Below are positions 35,404 to 43,719 of a DNA stretch of 58,819 nt, piece after piece; the stretch's first letter is position 1, and each line of letters opens with the position of its first letter. The notes below the pieces were generated by a model. That model was not told the DNA's origin. It did no database searches and saw nothing but the letters and a program-made list of their open reading frames with translations. This DNA is from an uncultured Lentisphaeria bacterium (GTDB lineage Bacteria > Verrucomicrobiota > Lentisphaeria > Oligosphaerales > Oligosphaeraceae). The stretch is from positions 1-58,819 of the forward strand of contig CAKUJM010000013.1 in the NCBI GenBank assembly GCA_934661755.1. Direction: 5' to 3'. The position numbers and the translations under genes are program-made.

Positions 35404-36171
35404 TTAGCCGCTGATGAAATTGCGGCTGATATATTCGAAGCTGCGCGCCAGCTCATCGAATGGGTCGGCGCCATTGCAGTCATCCTGCTCGACGATGAAG
35501 TACTTGACGCCGGCGGCCTCGGCGGCGGGGATGATGGCCTTCCAGTCGAGGTTGCCGTCGCCGATGGCGCGCATCTGGCGTCCGCCCTTGGCGCCGACGC
35601 CGAAGTCCTTGAGGTGGATCAGCGATTGGCGGCCGGACAGCTTGTTGATCCATTTCACCGGATCCTGGGCGGCGGCGGCGACCCAGAAGACGTCCAGTTC
35701 GGCCTTCAGTGCCGGAGCTTCGCGGTAGATGATGTCGAGGAGGAATTCGCCGTCCAGCTTTTTGAACTCGATGTCGTGGTTGTGGTAGCTAAGCTCCAGC
35801 CCTGCGGCGGCCATTTTTTCGGCGATGGCGTTGAGGCGCCGGGCATAGAGGACGGCGCCGGTGTGGGTCAGCGGCAGGATGTGCGGCCAGGGGTAGGCGG
35901 TGCATTGGCAATTGAGCGCCTTCATGTGCGCAATCTCGCTGTCCAGGTCATCGAAGTAGGTGCTGGAGCCGTCATGGGTGGCGATGATCTTGAGGCCGAG
36001 GCCGTCGCAGATTTTGAGCAGCTCGGACTCGTCGATCTTGCCCATGGCGGAGACTTGCACGGCGTCGTAGCCGATCTTCTTGATTTTCTCCAGCGACCCG
36101 GCGATGTCGAAGCCGGTCTGGATGAAATCGCGCACGGTATACAGCTGCGCGGCCAACTGTGATTTTTTCAT
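35404..36171 (-). CDS. Sugar phosphate isomerase/epimerase-like TIM barrel
   Basis: A 255-residue xylose isomerase-like (AP endonuclease 2 superfamily) barrel: AAQLYTVRD near the start, IGYDAVQVS, LELSYHNHDIEF with a conserved histidine pair, ELDVFWVAAA, SLIHLKDF and FIVEQDDC at the metal-binding strand ends. Members interconvert ketoses or inositol derivatives using a divalent metal. ATG 36171 was chosen because similarity starts at MKKSQLAAQL; the open frame extends further upstream but is unlike the family. Single gene, convergent with ftsI. The exact substrate cannot be read from sequence. Confidence 0.83.
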   Translation of the reverse strand: MKKSQLAAQLYTVRDFIQTGFDIAGSLEKIKKIGYDAVQVSAMGKIDESELLKICDGLGLKIIATHDGSSTYFDDLDSEIAHMKALNCQCTAYPWPHILPLTHTGAVLYARRLNAIAEKMAAAGLELSYHNHDIEFKKLDGEFLLDIIYREAPALKAELDVFWVAAAAQDPVKWINKLSGRQSLIHLKDFGVGAKGGRQMRAIGDGNLDWKAIIPAAEAAGVKYFIVEQDDCNGADPFDELARSFEYISRNFISG

Positions 36172-36369
36172 GAGTGTCGGTTTGCTCCTGTTTGGGGTAT
36201 GGATGCTGGGATTTCGAAACAAGGCGGTGCATTGCTTGGAAATGTAATATCCGCCGTCGATTCTGCATCTGCGCCCGTGCCGATTTTGTGTCCGGGGTGC
36301 GGCTTGCGAATCCGCGGCGCGACTGATTTTTTTTTTCTCGCCAGAGCGGCTCAATCAATAACGAAAGCG

Positions 36370-36440
36370 AGGGCATTGTCAGATTCACGGGTCGCCGCGC
36401 CAGATGCCGGCCATGGGCGCTTTTTTCCCGGCAATGCCCT
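36370..36440. repeat. Intergenic palindrome
   Basis: AGGGCATTG (36370-36378) and CAATGCCCT (36432-36440) are perfect nine-base inverted repeats. The interior includes GATTCACGG, resembling the ends of the dispersed element. It lies in the 343-base gap between the divergent isomerase-like and acyl-CoA dehydrogenase genes; a TATATT at 36451-36456 may be the -10 of the latter. Nothing else is seen in the gap. Confidence 0.6.
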
Positions 36441-36514
36441 GTTAGGGGTATATATTCTGCGCGATTCCCGTTTCCCATGCAGCGTATCCTCTCTATCCAC
36501 AGCCAGTTTGCATC

Positions 36515-38224
36515 ATGAGCGAAAATTTCTTTTTTGACAACCCGGATCTGGAATTTCATTTCAGGCATCTGGACTTGGACGAAGTCCTGCGTCTGCGCGA
36601 GAATGATTTTGCCGATGTCCGGGAGTTTGCTGATGCGCCGGCGTCGCTGTCGGCGGCGCGGGAGGCCTGCCGTCGGCGCCTGGAGGAGGTCGGGGCGTTG
36701 TCGGCCAGGGAGTTTGCGCCGCGCGCCACGCAGGTGGACCGTGAAAATGTCCATCTGGCCAATTCATGGGTGGAATATCCGCATGGAACCCAGGAGAATC
36801 TCAAGGTGCTGCGCGAACACGGGCTGTGCGGCGTGACCTTGCCGCGGCGCTACAAGGGGCTCAACCTGCCGACCACGATTTACACGATGATGACCGAGAT
36901 GGTCTCCCGTGCCGACGCCTCATTGCAGAACCTCTTCGGGTTGCAGTCGATTGCCGAGACGCTCTATCGCTTCGGCAGCGATGAGCAGCGCGAGCGGATG
37001 CTGCCGCGCTTTGCCACCGGCCAGGTCGATGGCGCCATGGCGCTGACCGAACCGGAATTCGGCAGTGACCTGCAGTCGGTGCAGACTTCTGCCACCCTGG
37101 ACGAAGCCACTGGAAAATGGCGCATCAACGGCCATAAGCGCTTCATCACCAATGGCCGTGCCAAGGCGTTGCTGGTATTGGCGCGATCCGAGGCGGGAAC
37201 CCGTGACGGGCGGGGGCTTTCGATGTTCCTGGTGGAGTCCTGCCCCGAGTTGAAAATCAGCGGCATTGAGGACAAAATGGGGCTGCATGGGTCGCCGACC
37301 TGCGAGCTCAATTTCAAGGATGTCCCGGCCGAGCTGGTCGGCAGTCGCCGGATGGGGCTGATCCGCTACGTCATGAGCCTGATGAACGGCGCCCGGCTGG
37401 CGATTTCCTCCCAGGCCGTCGGGATCGCCGAGGCCGCATACCGCTGCGCCCGCGAATACGCCGCCACCCGGGTCCAGTTCGGCAAGAGCATCGACCAGAT
37501 CGGCGCGGTCAGCGCGATGCTGGTGCGCATGCGCACTGCCGTGCTGGCCGGCCGCACCCTGCTTTATGCCACCAGCCGCTACGTCGATTTGCGCGATGTC
37601 CATGACGACCGCTGCCGCAATGGCGTCGGCGATGCAGATGACCGTGCCAAGGCGCGTGAATATGGCCGTCTTGCCGACGCCCTCACGCCGATGGCCAAGG
37701 CCTTCACCACCGAGATGTGCAACCGGGTGGCCTACGACGCAATCCAGGTCCATGGCGGCAAGGGATATATGCGCGACAAGCTGGCGGAACGCTACTATCG
37801 CGACGCCCGCATCACCAATATCTACGAGGGCACGACCCAGCTCCAGGTGGTGGCGGCGATCGCCGGAGTGGTCAAGCGCACGCTCGACCCGGTATACGAC
37901 GAGTTGTCGGCGTTGCCGTACTCCGGACGTCTGGCGGAGTTGGCGGCGTGCTTCGGCCAGGCCCGCCGGCGGGTTGGCGAGGCGGTGTCGGCCATCGAGG
38001 CGGTCAAGGACAACCCGCGCTTTTTCGACCAGATGGCGTTCAGCGTGGTGCGGCTGGAGACCATCGCCTTCATCGGCTTTCTGCTGTGCCGGGACGTGCT
38101 GGCCGACAGCGCACGGTTGCCGCTGGCGGAGGAATTCGCCGCGGAGTACCTCCCCGAATTCGAGATGCATTTCCGCTATGTGCAAAATGGCCGCACGCCG
38201 GACTGCGCCGTATTGGAGCTATAG
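36515..38224 (+). CDS. Acyl-CoA dehydrogenase family flavoprotein
   Basis: A 569-residue FAD enzyme. The acyl-CoA dehydrogenase core is present: ALTEPEFGSD (about 174-183) in the middle domain, WRINGHKRFITNGR, GSPTCELNFKDVP, ATRVQFGKSI, QVHGGKGYMRD, and the loop IYEGTTQLQ with E438 in the catalytic-base position of medium-chain enzymes. Such proteins introduce the alpha-beta double bond into acyl-CoA with electron-transferring flavoprotein as acceptor. A ~110-residue C-terminal helical extension follows the core, as in larger ACAD subfamilies. No electron-transfer partner is nearby, so its substrate and pathway are open. No Shine-Dalgarno sequence is visible. Confidence 0.92.
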   Translation: MSENFFFDNPDLEFHFRHLDLDEVLRLRENDFADVREFADAPASLSAAREACRRRLEEVGALSAREFAPRATQVDRENVHLANSWVEYPHGTQENLKVLREHGLCGVTLPRRYKGLNLPTTIYTMMTEMVSRADASLQNLFGLQSIAETLYRFGSDEQRERMLPRFATGQVDGAMALTEPEFGSDLQSVQTSATLDEATGKWRINGHKRFITNGRAKALLVLARSEAGTRDGRGLSMFLVESCPELKISGIEDKMGLHGSPTCELNFKDVPAELVGSRRMGLIRYVMSLMNGARLAISSQAVGIAEAAYRCAREYAATRVQFGKSIDQIGAVSAMLVRMRTAVLAGRTLLYATSRYVDLRDVHDDRCRNGVGDADDRAKAREYGRLADALTPMAKAFTTEMCNRVAYDAIQVHGGKGYMRDKLAERYYRDARITNIYEGTTQLQVVAAIAGVVKRTLDPVYDELSALPYSGRLAELAACFGQARRRVGEAVSAIEAVKDNPRFFDQMAFSVVRLETIAFIGFLLCRDVLADSARLPLAEEFAAEYLPEFEMHFRYVQNGRTPDCAVLEL

Positions 38225-38230
38225 TCCAAT

Positions 38231-38262
38231 GACGCCGCCGGCGTTGCATGGCTGGCGGCGTC
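38231..38262. terminator. Hairpin after the acyl-CoA dehydrogenase gene
   Basis: GACGCCGCC (38231-38239) and GGCGGCGTC (38254-38262) form a perfect stem seven bases after the stop codon. Only CCTTTAC follows, so it may act as a weak terminator or an mRNA 3-prime end stabiliser. Confidence 0.55.
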
Positions 38263-38341
38263 CCTTTACGTATCACACACAGTTATCACACGCCCGAGAC
38301 ATGGCAGGGGCATCCCGTCGCGGCGGGACGCCAGATGGCAG

Positions 38342-39637
38342 ATGATTATCCAAGGCAACCTGAGTGCGGCGCAGCAGGACAAATCCCAGCGGAACTACTA
38401 CAAGTTCTGCGCCCTGAACGGCTTTTCCTACATGTGCGTCGGCGAGACGATGATGATCCTCTTTGCCGTGCGGCTGGGGGCGCCGAACTGGGCGATTTCC
38501 GCGATGGGCGCGATGATCTTCATTGGATTCCTGCTGCTGCCGCTGGGGCTGGTGCTCACCAGGCATTACGGCGCGGCGATGACCCAGGCCATCGCGTGGG
38601 TCTGCCGCAACCTGGCGGGATGCTTCATTGCCTCGTCGGCGCTGGTCGATTGCCTTGGCTTCCACCTGACCGCGGTGGCGATGATCCTGCTGGGGGCGTT
38701 CGCCTTCTATGGCTTCCGGGCGGCCGGAGTCATCATGTCCCAGCCATTGATCGGCGGAATCAGCAGCGGTGAAAAGCAGGCGGCCGTGGTCGGCATCGGC
38801 AATGCGATCTTCTACATCATGTCGATCAGTGCGCTGGTGATGCTGAATTTCATCCTGAAATGGAAATCGAACATCTGGATTCTGGCGTCGATCATGGTGG
38901 TCGGCGCCGCCATGGGGGCGGGGTGCTTTCACTTCTTCCGCCAGATCGACGAGCCGGATGCGCTGAAGAAGTCCGCGCAGAAGCCAATTCTCCCGCAGGT
39001 AAGGAGGCTGTGGAGGATTGCGGACATCCGCCATCAGGTGTACGTGGTCTTCGCCATGAACACCTGCATTGCGATGACGGTGCCGATGGCGATGCTTGCG
39101 CTCAAGCGCGGATACGGAATCGATGACCATACCGCGATGTTCTACAGCATCTTCCAATTTTGCGGATGCGCGCTGTTTTCCTATCTTGTCGGGCGGCTTT
39201 CCAATTTGTTCGGGCCGCGTCAGATCCTGCTGGCGTCATACGCGATGCTGCTGGCCAGCTGCCTGGCGTGGTATCTGTCCCCCGACAGGCCGGTCTGGCT
39301 GTTCTGCTGTGCGATGCTGGTTGTCTGCGGCGGCGCGCGCGCGGCTCTGGAGGTCGCGCAGGCGCACTATTTCATCAAGAACACCAGCCGTGACGACCAG
39401 GTCGCCGCTTCGATCCTGATCTCGGTCTGCGGCGGCTTCCTGGCCGGCGTGGCGGCCACCGGCGTCAGCGCCATGCTGTTGAGGCTTCTGGTCAAGCAGA
39501 ACACCATCGAGTGCTTCCGGAATTTCTTCCTGGCGGTTTTGCTTTTCATCCTGCCGGGGCTGTGGCTGATCTGGAAGCTGAAGCCATTGGCGAAGAGCCG
39601 CCGGTTCCTGAGGATTCACTTCCGTCATCCCCGATAG
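38342..39637 (+). CDS. MFS transporter
   Basis: A 431-residue polytopic membrane protein with about 12 hydrophobic helices and a central cytoplasmic loop (FFRQIDEPDALKKSAQKP, about 199-216). The LVGRLSNLFGPRQILLASY segment after helix 8 resembles the major facilitator cytoplasmic loop G-x-L-x-x-x-x-G-x-(R/K). It lies 128 bases before the DUF6259-like gene, which has its own promoter. Import of a glycan-derived sugar would fit this setting but no specificity motif is visible. Confidence 0.82.
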   Translation: MIIQGNLSAAQQDKSQRNYYKFCALNGFSYMCVGETMMILFAVRLGAPNWAISAMGAMIFIGFLLLPLGLVLTRHYGAAMTQAIAWVCRNLAGCFIASSALVDCLGFHLTAVAMILLGAFAFYGFRAAGVIMSQPLIGGISSGEKQAAVVGIGNAIFYIMSISALVMLNFILKWKSNIWILASIMVVGAAMGAGCFHFFRQIDEPDALKKSAQKPILPQVRRLWRIADIRHQVYVVFAMNTCIAMTVPMAMLALKRGYGIDDHTAMFYSIFQFCGCALFSYLVGRLSNLFGPRQILLASYAMLLASCLAWYLSPDRPVWLFCCAMLVVCGGARAALEVAQAHYFIKNTSRDDQVAASILISVCGGFLAGVAATGVSAMLLRLLVKQNTIECFRNFFLAVLLFILPGLWLIWKLKPLAKSRRFLRIHFRHPR

Positions 39638-39702
39638 CCGGATTGCCGGGCGCGGATGGCGAAAAATGGCAGATTATTACATCATCTTCCGTTTTTGTTT
39701 CT

Positions 39703-39730
39703 TTGGATTCATACCCGGATTTAGTATAAT
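39703..39730 (+). promoter_or_regulatory. Promoter of the DUF6259-like gene
   Basis: TTGGAT (39703-39708), 16 bases, TATAAT (39725-39730), with the ATG 36 bases downstream at 39766. The surrounding DNA is AT-rich compared with the coding regions. Confidence 0.6.
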
Positions 39731-39765
39731 TGGGGCAACTTTAAGGCGCATAACACTATCCAATT

Positions 39766-41922
39766 ATGACTAATTCCATAAAGAAGCTGCAGTTATCGGT
39801 TGATGGCGATGGCCGGATCGGCTCGTTGCGGTGGGGGGAATGTGAGTTTGCCGCCCTGCCGGATCAGCAGGATGGACTGTTTGTCCTGCAATTTCGCGAT
39901 TTCATCGGCACCGCGTATCGCGTCAGCCAGGGTGATTTCGACCAGGTTGCGGTGGACGGCTGCAATGACGGCGGCTGGACAATCGTCTGTTCGCAATGCC
40001 GGGCATTGCGCGGCGTGGTGGTCACGATGCGCATTTCACCATCTCCGGACGGTTCATGGCGCTGGGGGATCACGGCGGTTCCCGGCCGGGACTCCTGCCA
40101 GGTGGAGTGGATCGACTATCCGCGGCTGCCGTTGCGGCGTGATCCGGCGGAGTCGTTCCTGATTCCCTTTGCGGAGGGGACGCTGATCCGCGATTTGCCC
40201 CGGCGCGAGGAGCGGGGCGATTTCCGGGTCGAATATGCGAGCTATCCGCTTTCCGGCGTCGGCAGCTGCTATCCCGGACCGGCGGCGATGCAGTTCGCCG
40301 CGGTGTTCCACGGTTCCGCCGGACTTTATATCGGCTGCGAGGATGAGTCCCACGCGCCCAAGCTGATGGATTTTTCCACCCGTGGCAGTGACGGTCGTTG
40401 CAGCGTCTGCCAATGCTTCACCGGCGGCGAAGAGAGCCCCGGTTTCGAAGTGGTCACCCGTGGATTCGACGGCGATTGGCAGTCGGCCGCCGCCATCGGC
40501 CGCCAGTGGATCGAGCGTCATGATCCGTTTCTGCCGGCGGCGATGACAACGCAGCGGCTCGCGTGGCTGGCGCAATCGCCGGTGGTGGTCGCCTTCGCCG
40601 TCCGCGGGCGCGGACTGGATTGTGCAGGAATGGCGCCAAATGACTACTTCCCCTATTGCCGGGCGCTACCGTATCTGGAGGAGTTCCGCCGTCGCTGGCA
40701 TTCGCCGCTGCTGGCGCTGCTGATGCATTGGGAAGGCACCGCGCCCTGGGCGCCGCCGTACATCTGGCCGCCATACGGGGGAGTGGAGCTTCTGAAGGCC
40801 TTTGCCGACAGGCTTCATGAACACGGCGACCGCATCGGGCTGTATGCCTCCGGAATCGGCTGGACCCAGCAAAGCGTGCTGCTGCCGGAATACGACCGGC
40901 GGGAGCAATTCGAGGCGGAGCACATCGCCGATGAAATCTGTACCGGTCCGCATGGCGAGGCGTGGTCGAAAAACTGCAACGGCGCGCAGTCCATCCGGCT
41001 GGGATATGACCTATGCCCCGCAAGGGAATTCACCAGGCAGACCGTCGTCGGGGAAATCCGCTCCGCTGCGGCCGCCGGCATCGACTACCTGCAATATTTC
41101 GACCAGAACCAGGGTGCTGCCGCGCCATTGTGCTATTCACGGCATCATGGCCACCCGTCGCTGCCGGGCGCCTGGAGCACCGCCGCGATGCGGAAGCTGC
41201 TTGCCAGCGCCGTCGATGCGGCAGGGGACACCGTCCTGGGGTGTGAAAATGCCGCCGCCGAGCCGTACATGGAATTCTGCCGGCTCAACGACAACCGCAG
41301 CCATCTGGCGTGGGGCGCCGGAGGCGAGCCGGTGCCTGTCTATCCATTCCTTTTCCACCAATACTGCTCGGGATTTGCCGGAAATGGCGTCTGCCTCTCT
41401 GAATGGATCGATACCGGGCGCACGCCGTTTTTCGCCCAGTGGAGCCTGGCATGGAATTTTGTCAATGGCAACCTGCTTTCCGTGGTACTCAAGGACAATG
41501 GCAAAATCCATTGGAACTGGGGGTTGTCATGGGATTTGCCCGAGCCGGAGCAGGCGCCGTTGCATGAGCTGCTGCACAACCTGTGCGCCTGGCGCCAAGG
41601 TGAAGCGGCGCAGTTCCTTGCCGTCGGACGGATGGAGGAGCTGCCGGCGGAAATCGACTGCGGCAGCCGTGTCGTCTTCCGCCGCAAGCTTCCGCCGGTG
41701 ACGACGCCTTCGGTGCTTGCCGCATCCTGGAGCGCCGGTGGCCGCCATTGCATCATATTGGCAAACTACGGCACTGGTCCGGAGGTATGCGCCGTGCGGT
41801 TCAAGGCGCACGCATCCGGACAGGTCGCCAGGCTGGAGGGCGCGCCCGAAGGATTTGCCGGCGTGTCTCATCTGGAGCTGTCGGTGCCGCCGCTGAATGC
41901 CATGATGATATTGCTGGGGTAA
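39766..41922 (+). CDS. DUF6259-like putative glycoside hydrolase
   Basis: A 718-residue protein without signal peptide. The first ~270 residues are beta-rich (SLRWGECEFAALPD, WRWGITAVPG); a TIM-barrel-like middle follows with LALLMHWEGTAPWAPPYIWP, a YGGVELLKAF stretch, RIGLYASGIGWTQQSVLLPEY and GIDYLQYFDQNQGAAAPLCY, and the C-terminus is a small beta domain (NAMMILLG end). The pattern of PWAPP, then lay-out of a path to a GLYxSGxGW strand, recalls the DUF6259 family of presumed glycosidases related to GH101-like barrels. I infer an intracellular glycosidase paired with the MFS transporter upstream. Catalytic residues cannot be assigned safely; D in YFDQNQG is a candidate. Confidence 0.6.
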   Translation: MTNSIKKLQLSVDGDGRIGSLRWGECEFAALPDQQDGLFVLQFRDFIGTAYRVSQGDFDQVAVDGCNDGGWTIVCSQCRALRGVVVTMRISPSPDGSWRWGITAVPGRDSCQVEWIDYPRLPLRRDPAESFLIPFAEGTLIRDLPRREERGDFRVEYASYPLSGVGSCYPGPAAMQFAAVFHGSAGLYIGCEDESHAPKLMDFSTRGSDGRCSVCQCFTGGEESPGFEVVTRGFDGDWQSAAAIGRQWIERHDPFLPAAMTTQRLAWLAQSPVVVAFAVRGRGLDCAGMAPNDYFPYCRALPYLEEFRRRWHSPLLALLMHWEGTAPWAPPYIWPPYGGVELLKAFADRLHEHGDRIGLYASGIGWTQQSVLLPEYDRREQFEAEHIADEICTGPHGEAWSKNCNGAQSIRLGYDLCPAREFTRQTVVGEIRSAAAAGIDYLQYFDQNQGAAAPLCYSRHHGHPSLPGAWSTAAMRKLLASAVDAAGDTVLGCENAAAEPYMEFCRLNDNRSHLAWGAGGEPVPVYPFLFHQYCSGFAGNGVCLSEWIDTGRTPFFAQWSLAWNFVNGNLLSVVLKDNGKIHWNWGLSWDLPEPEQAPLHELLHNLCAWRQGEAAQFLAVGRMEELPAEIDCGSRVVFRRKLPPVTTPSVLAASWSAGGRHCIILANYGTGPEVCAVRFKAHASGQVARLEGAPEGFAGVSHLELSVPPLNAMMILLG

Positions 41923-42037
41923 AAAAACAGCGCATCGGCTTTTTTTTTGAGGGGGCGGGGGTGGGCATCAGGCAGAATTGTCTGGCTGGTGGTGAGGCGC
42001 CGGTGTTTTGCGAAGAGCTGCCCCCCCATAATCACAT
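41923..42037. other. Intergenic G-rich DNA
   Basis: After the DUF6259-like stop an A-tract, GC core and nine T residues (41925-41949) may form a weak terminator (AAAAAAACAGC then GCTTTTTTTTT). A G-rich stretch and eight C residues follow. No gene is visible. Confidence 0.4.
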
Positions 42038-42151
42038 ATGTTAAAAAATCAGTCATTTTGGCTATTGCCGGAAATTGCCGACGGACTTGCCGCGAACCGC
42101 AGCGACCATGAGTTCCCGGTACTGTGTTTTGAAACCGCCGACCCGGAGTAG
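42038..42151 (+). CDS. Possible small protein of 37 residues
   Basis: An ATG at 42038 opens a frame for MLKNQSFWLLPEIADGLAAN followed by 17 residues ending TADPE and a TAG at 42149-42151. The composition is normal (mixed hydrophobic and acidic), and a hairpin plus T-run follows immediately, as after a real gene. Against it: no ribosome site upstream (a C-run instead) and no known relative that I recognise. Listed only as a candidate. Confidence 0.2.
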   Translation: MLKNQSFWLLPEIADGLAANRSDHEFPVLCFETADPE

Positions 42152-42156
42152 AGGCT

Positions 42157-42201
42157 GCCGCCGTGCTTTCAGGCTGGCGGCGGCGCGGGCGATTTTTTTT
42201 T
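42157..42201 (+). terminator. Likely Rho-independent terminator
   Basis: GCCGCCG (42157-42163) and CGGCGGC (42178-42184) form a stem with a 14-base loop; after eight bases a run of nine T residues begins at 42193. It lies between the small candidate ORF and the tRNA-Asp promoter. Confidence 0.55.
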
Positions 42202-42219
42202 CTTGATGGCTGTTCCGGG

Positions 42220-42247
42220 TTGCAATTTTTCAAAGAGGGTATATCTT
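42220..42247 (+). promoter_or_regulatory. Promoter of the tRNA-Asp pair
   Basis: TTGCAA (42220-42225), a 16-base spacer and TATCTT (42242-42247). The first tRNA begins 32 bases after the -10. The -35 and spacing match the mraZ promoter. Confidence 0.55.
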
Positions 42248-42279
42248 ATGCCGCATTCCGAAATCCTGAAGACTCAAGT

Positions 42280-42356
42280 GGAGTTGTAGCGCAATTGGTT
42301 AGAGCATCGCCCTGTCACGGCGAAGGTCGCGGGTTCGACTCCCGTCAACTCCGCCA
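42280..42356 (+). tRNA. tRNA-Asp(GTC), copy 1
   Basis: Acceptor arms GGAGTTG (42280-42286) and CAACTCC (42346-42352) pair fully; discriminator G42353 and encoded CCA 42354-42356. Anticodon GTC at 42314-42316 within loop CTGTCAC. D-arm TAGCGCAATTGGTTAGAGCA and T-arm GGGTTCGACTCCC are canonical. Confidence 0.97.
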
Positions 42357-42389
42357 CTTGGAGCCTTCGGTTGCACATCTTGGAAAACT

Positions 42390-42466
42390 GGAGTTGTAGC
42401 GCAATTGGTTAGAGCATCGCCCTGTCACGGCGAAGGTCGCGGGTTCGACTCCCGTCAACTCCGCCA
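42390..42466 (+). tRNA. tRNA-Asp(GTC), copy 2
   Basis: Identical over all 77 bases to copy 1, offset by 110 bases with a 33-base spacer that is not conserved with the flanks. Anticodon GTC at 42424-42426 and encoded CCA at 42464-42466. Probably cotranscribed with copy 1. Confidence 0.97.
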
Positions 42467-42574
42467 GTTTTTCCACCACCGCATCTGCGTTTGCCACAGG
42501 TGCGGTATTTTTTTTGGGCTTCCGCCTGGGGCATGGTAATTGCCGTCGCGCCTTTTCGGCGGGAGTTTACGGTC

Positions 42575-43678
42575 ATGAAGCTATTTTTCCCTCCATCCGC
42601 GACTCCGGACGAGGCGCAATGGCGTTCCTGGCGCTGGCAACTGTCCCATGCCGTCAGGACTCTGCCTGGCGCCGAGTCGATGCTTGGCCTGTCGCCCGGT
42701 GCGCTTGACGCGCTGGCGCCGACTGCGGCGCGCTATCCGATTTTTGCCACTCCGTACTATCTGTCGCTGGCGCAATCGCCTTCCCTGGAAGATCCGGTGC
42801 TGCGTCAATGCCTGCCCGACAATGCCGAAATCCGCGATCAGGACGGCGGCGGTCCGGATGCATTGGACGAAGGGCGCTGTTCGCCAGTGCCGCGGCTGGT
42901 CCACCGCTATCCCGACCGTGCGCTGTTCATCACCGGGAATCTTTGCGCGGTGCATTGCCGCCACTGCATGCGCAAGCGCGACTGGGCGGTGGCGTTGCCG
43001 CCGCCGTCCGCAGGTGAGTTGTCGGCGGCGGCCGCGTATTTGCGGGCGCATCCCGGCGTGCGCGAGGTGCTCATCTCCGGCGGGGATCCGCTGATGCTTC
43101 CGGAGGAGTCGCTGTCGCAGGTCATCGAGACGTTTTCGGCGGTGCCATCGGTGGAGATGATGCGTTTTGGCACCCGGGTTCCGGTGGTGCTGCCCCAGCG
43201 CGTCACGCCGCAACTGGCGGCATTGCTGGCCAGCGGGAAGCCGGCGTGGGTGGCCACCCATTTCAACCATCCGCAGGAGATCACCGCGGAGTCGCGGGAG
43301 GCCGCCGGGATATTGTCCCGCCATGGCATTGGACTGGTGAACCAGAGCGTGCTGCTCAAGGGCGTCAACGACTCCGCCGCAGTTCTGGGACGGCTTTTCA
43401 CTTCGCTGCTTGCCATGCATATCAAGCCGTACTATCTTTTCCACGGCGATCCCATCACCGGCGCCATGCATTTCCGCACTGGCGTGAAGGCCGGACTGGA
43501 GATCATGGACGAGCTGCGCGGGAGGATTTCCGGGATGGCCTTGCCGGCGTTCGCCTTTGACCTGCCCGGCGGCGCCGGCAAGATCCGCCTTCAGCCGGAG
43601 CATGTCATCCGCCATGATGAATCCGGCGCGCCCGTCTTCATGAGCTACGAGGGACGGGAAGTGGCGTACAGGAATTGA
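42575..43678 (+). CDS. KamA-family radical SAM enzyme (lysine 2,3-aminomutase-like)
   Basis: A 367-residue radical SAM, PLP-dependent enzyme. The 4Fe-4S motif is C124-x3-C128-x2-C131 in NLCAVHCRHCMRKR. PLP lysine K336 lies in LPGGAGKI. D292 (FHGDPITG) and D329 (FAFDLPGG) match the two aspartates that bind the alpha-amino group in clostridial lysine 2,3-aminomutase, whereas EpmB lacks the PGGxGK motif. The protein ends at about residue 367, without the C-terminal zinc-site extension of the 416-residue clostridial enzyme. ATG 42575 follows a GGCGGGAG ribosome site. Product could be beta-lysine (osmolyte, or elongation factor P modification); no partner gene is visible. Confidence 0.85.
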   Translation: MKLFFPPSATPDEAQWRSWRWQLSHAVRTLPGAESMLGLSPGALDALAPTAARYPIFATPYYLSLAQSPSLEDPVLRQCLPDNAEIRDQDGGGPDALDEGRCSPVPRLVHRYPDRALFITGNLCAVHCRHCMRKRDWAVALPPPSAGELSAAAAYLRAHPGVREVLISGGDPLMLPEESLSQVIETFSAVPSVEMMRFGTRVPVVLPQRVTPQLAALLASGKPAWVATHFNHPQEITAESREAAGILSRHGIGLVNQSVLLKGVNDSAAVLGRLFTSLLAMHIKPYYLFHGDPITGAMHFRTGVKAGLEIMDELRGRISGMALPAFAFDLPGGAGKIRLQPEHVIRHDESGAPVFMSYEGREVAYRN

Positions 43679-43719
43679 AGCCCTGCCGGCGGCGTTGCCG
43701 GCACCGTCCAACCACGGCC

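Noticed and set aside
42575..43678. EpmB (elongation factor P lysine aminomutase) as identity of the KamA-like protein
   Set aside because: EpmB lacks the PGGxGK PLP motif; this protein has it along with both substrate-binding aspartates of lysine 2,3-aminomutase.
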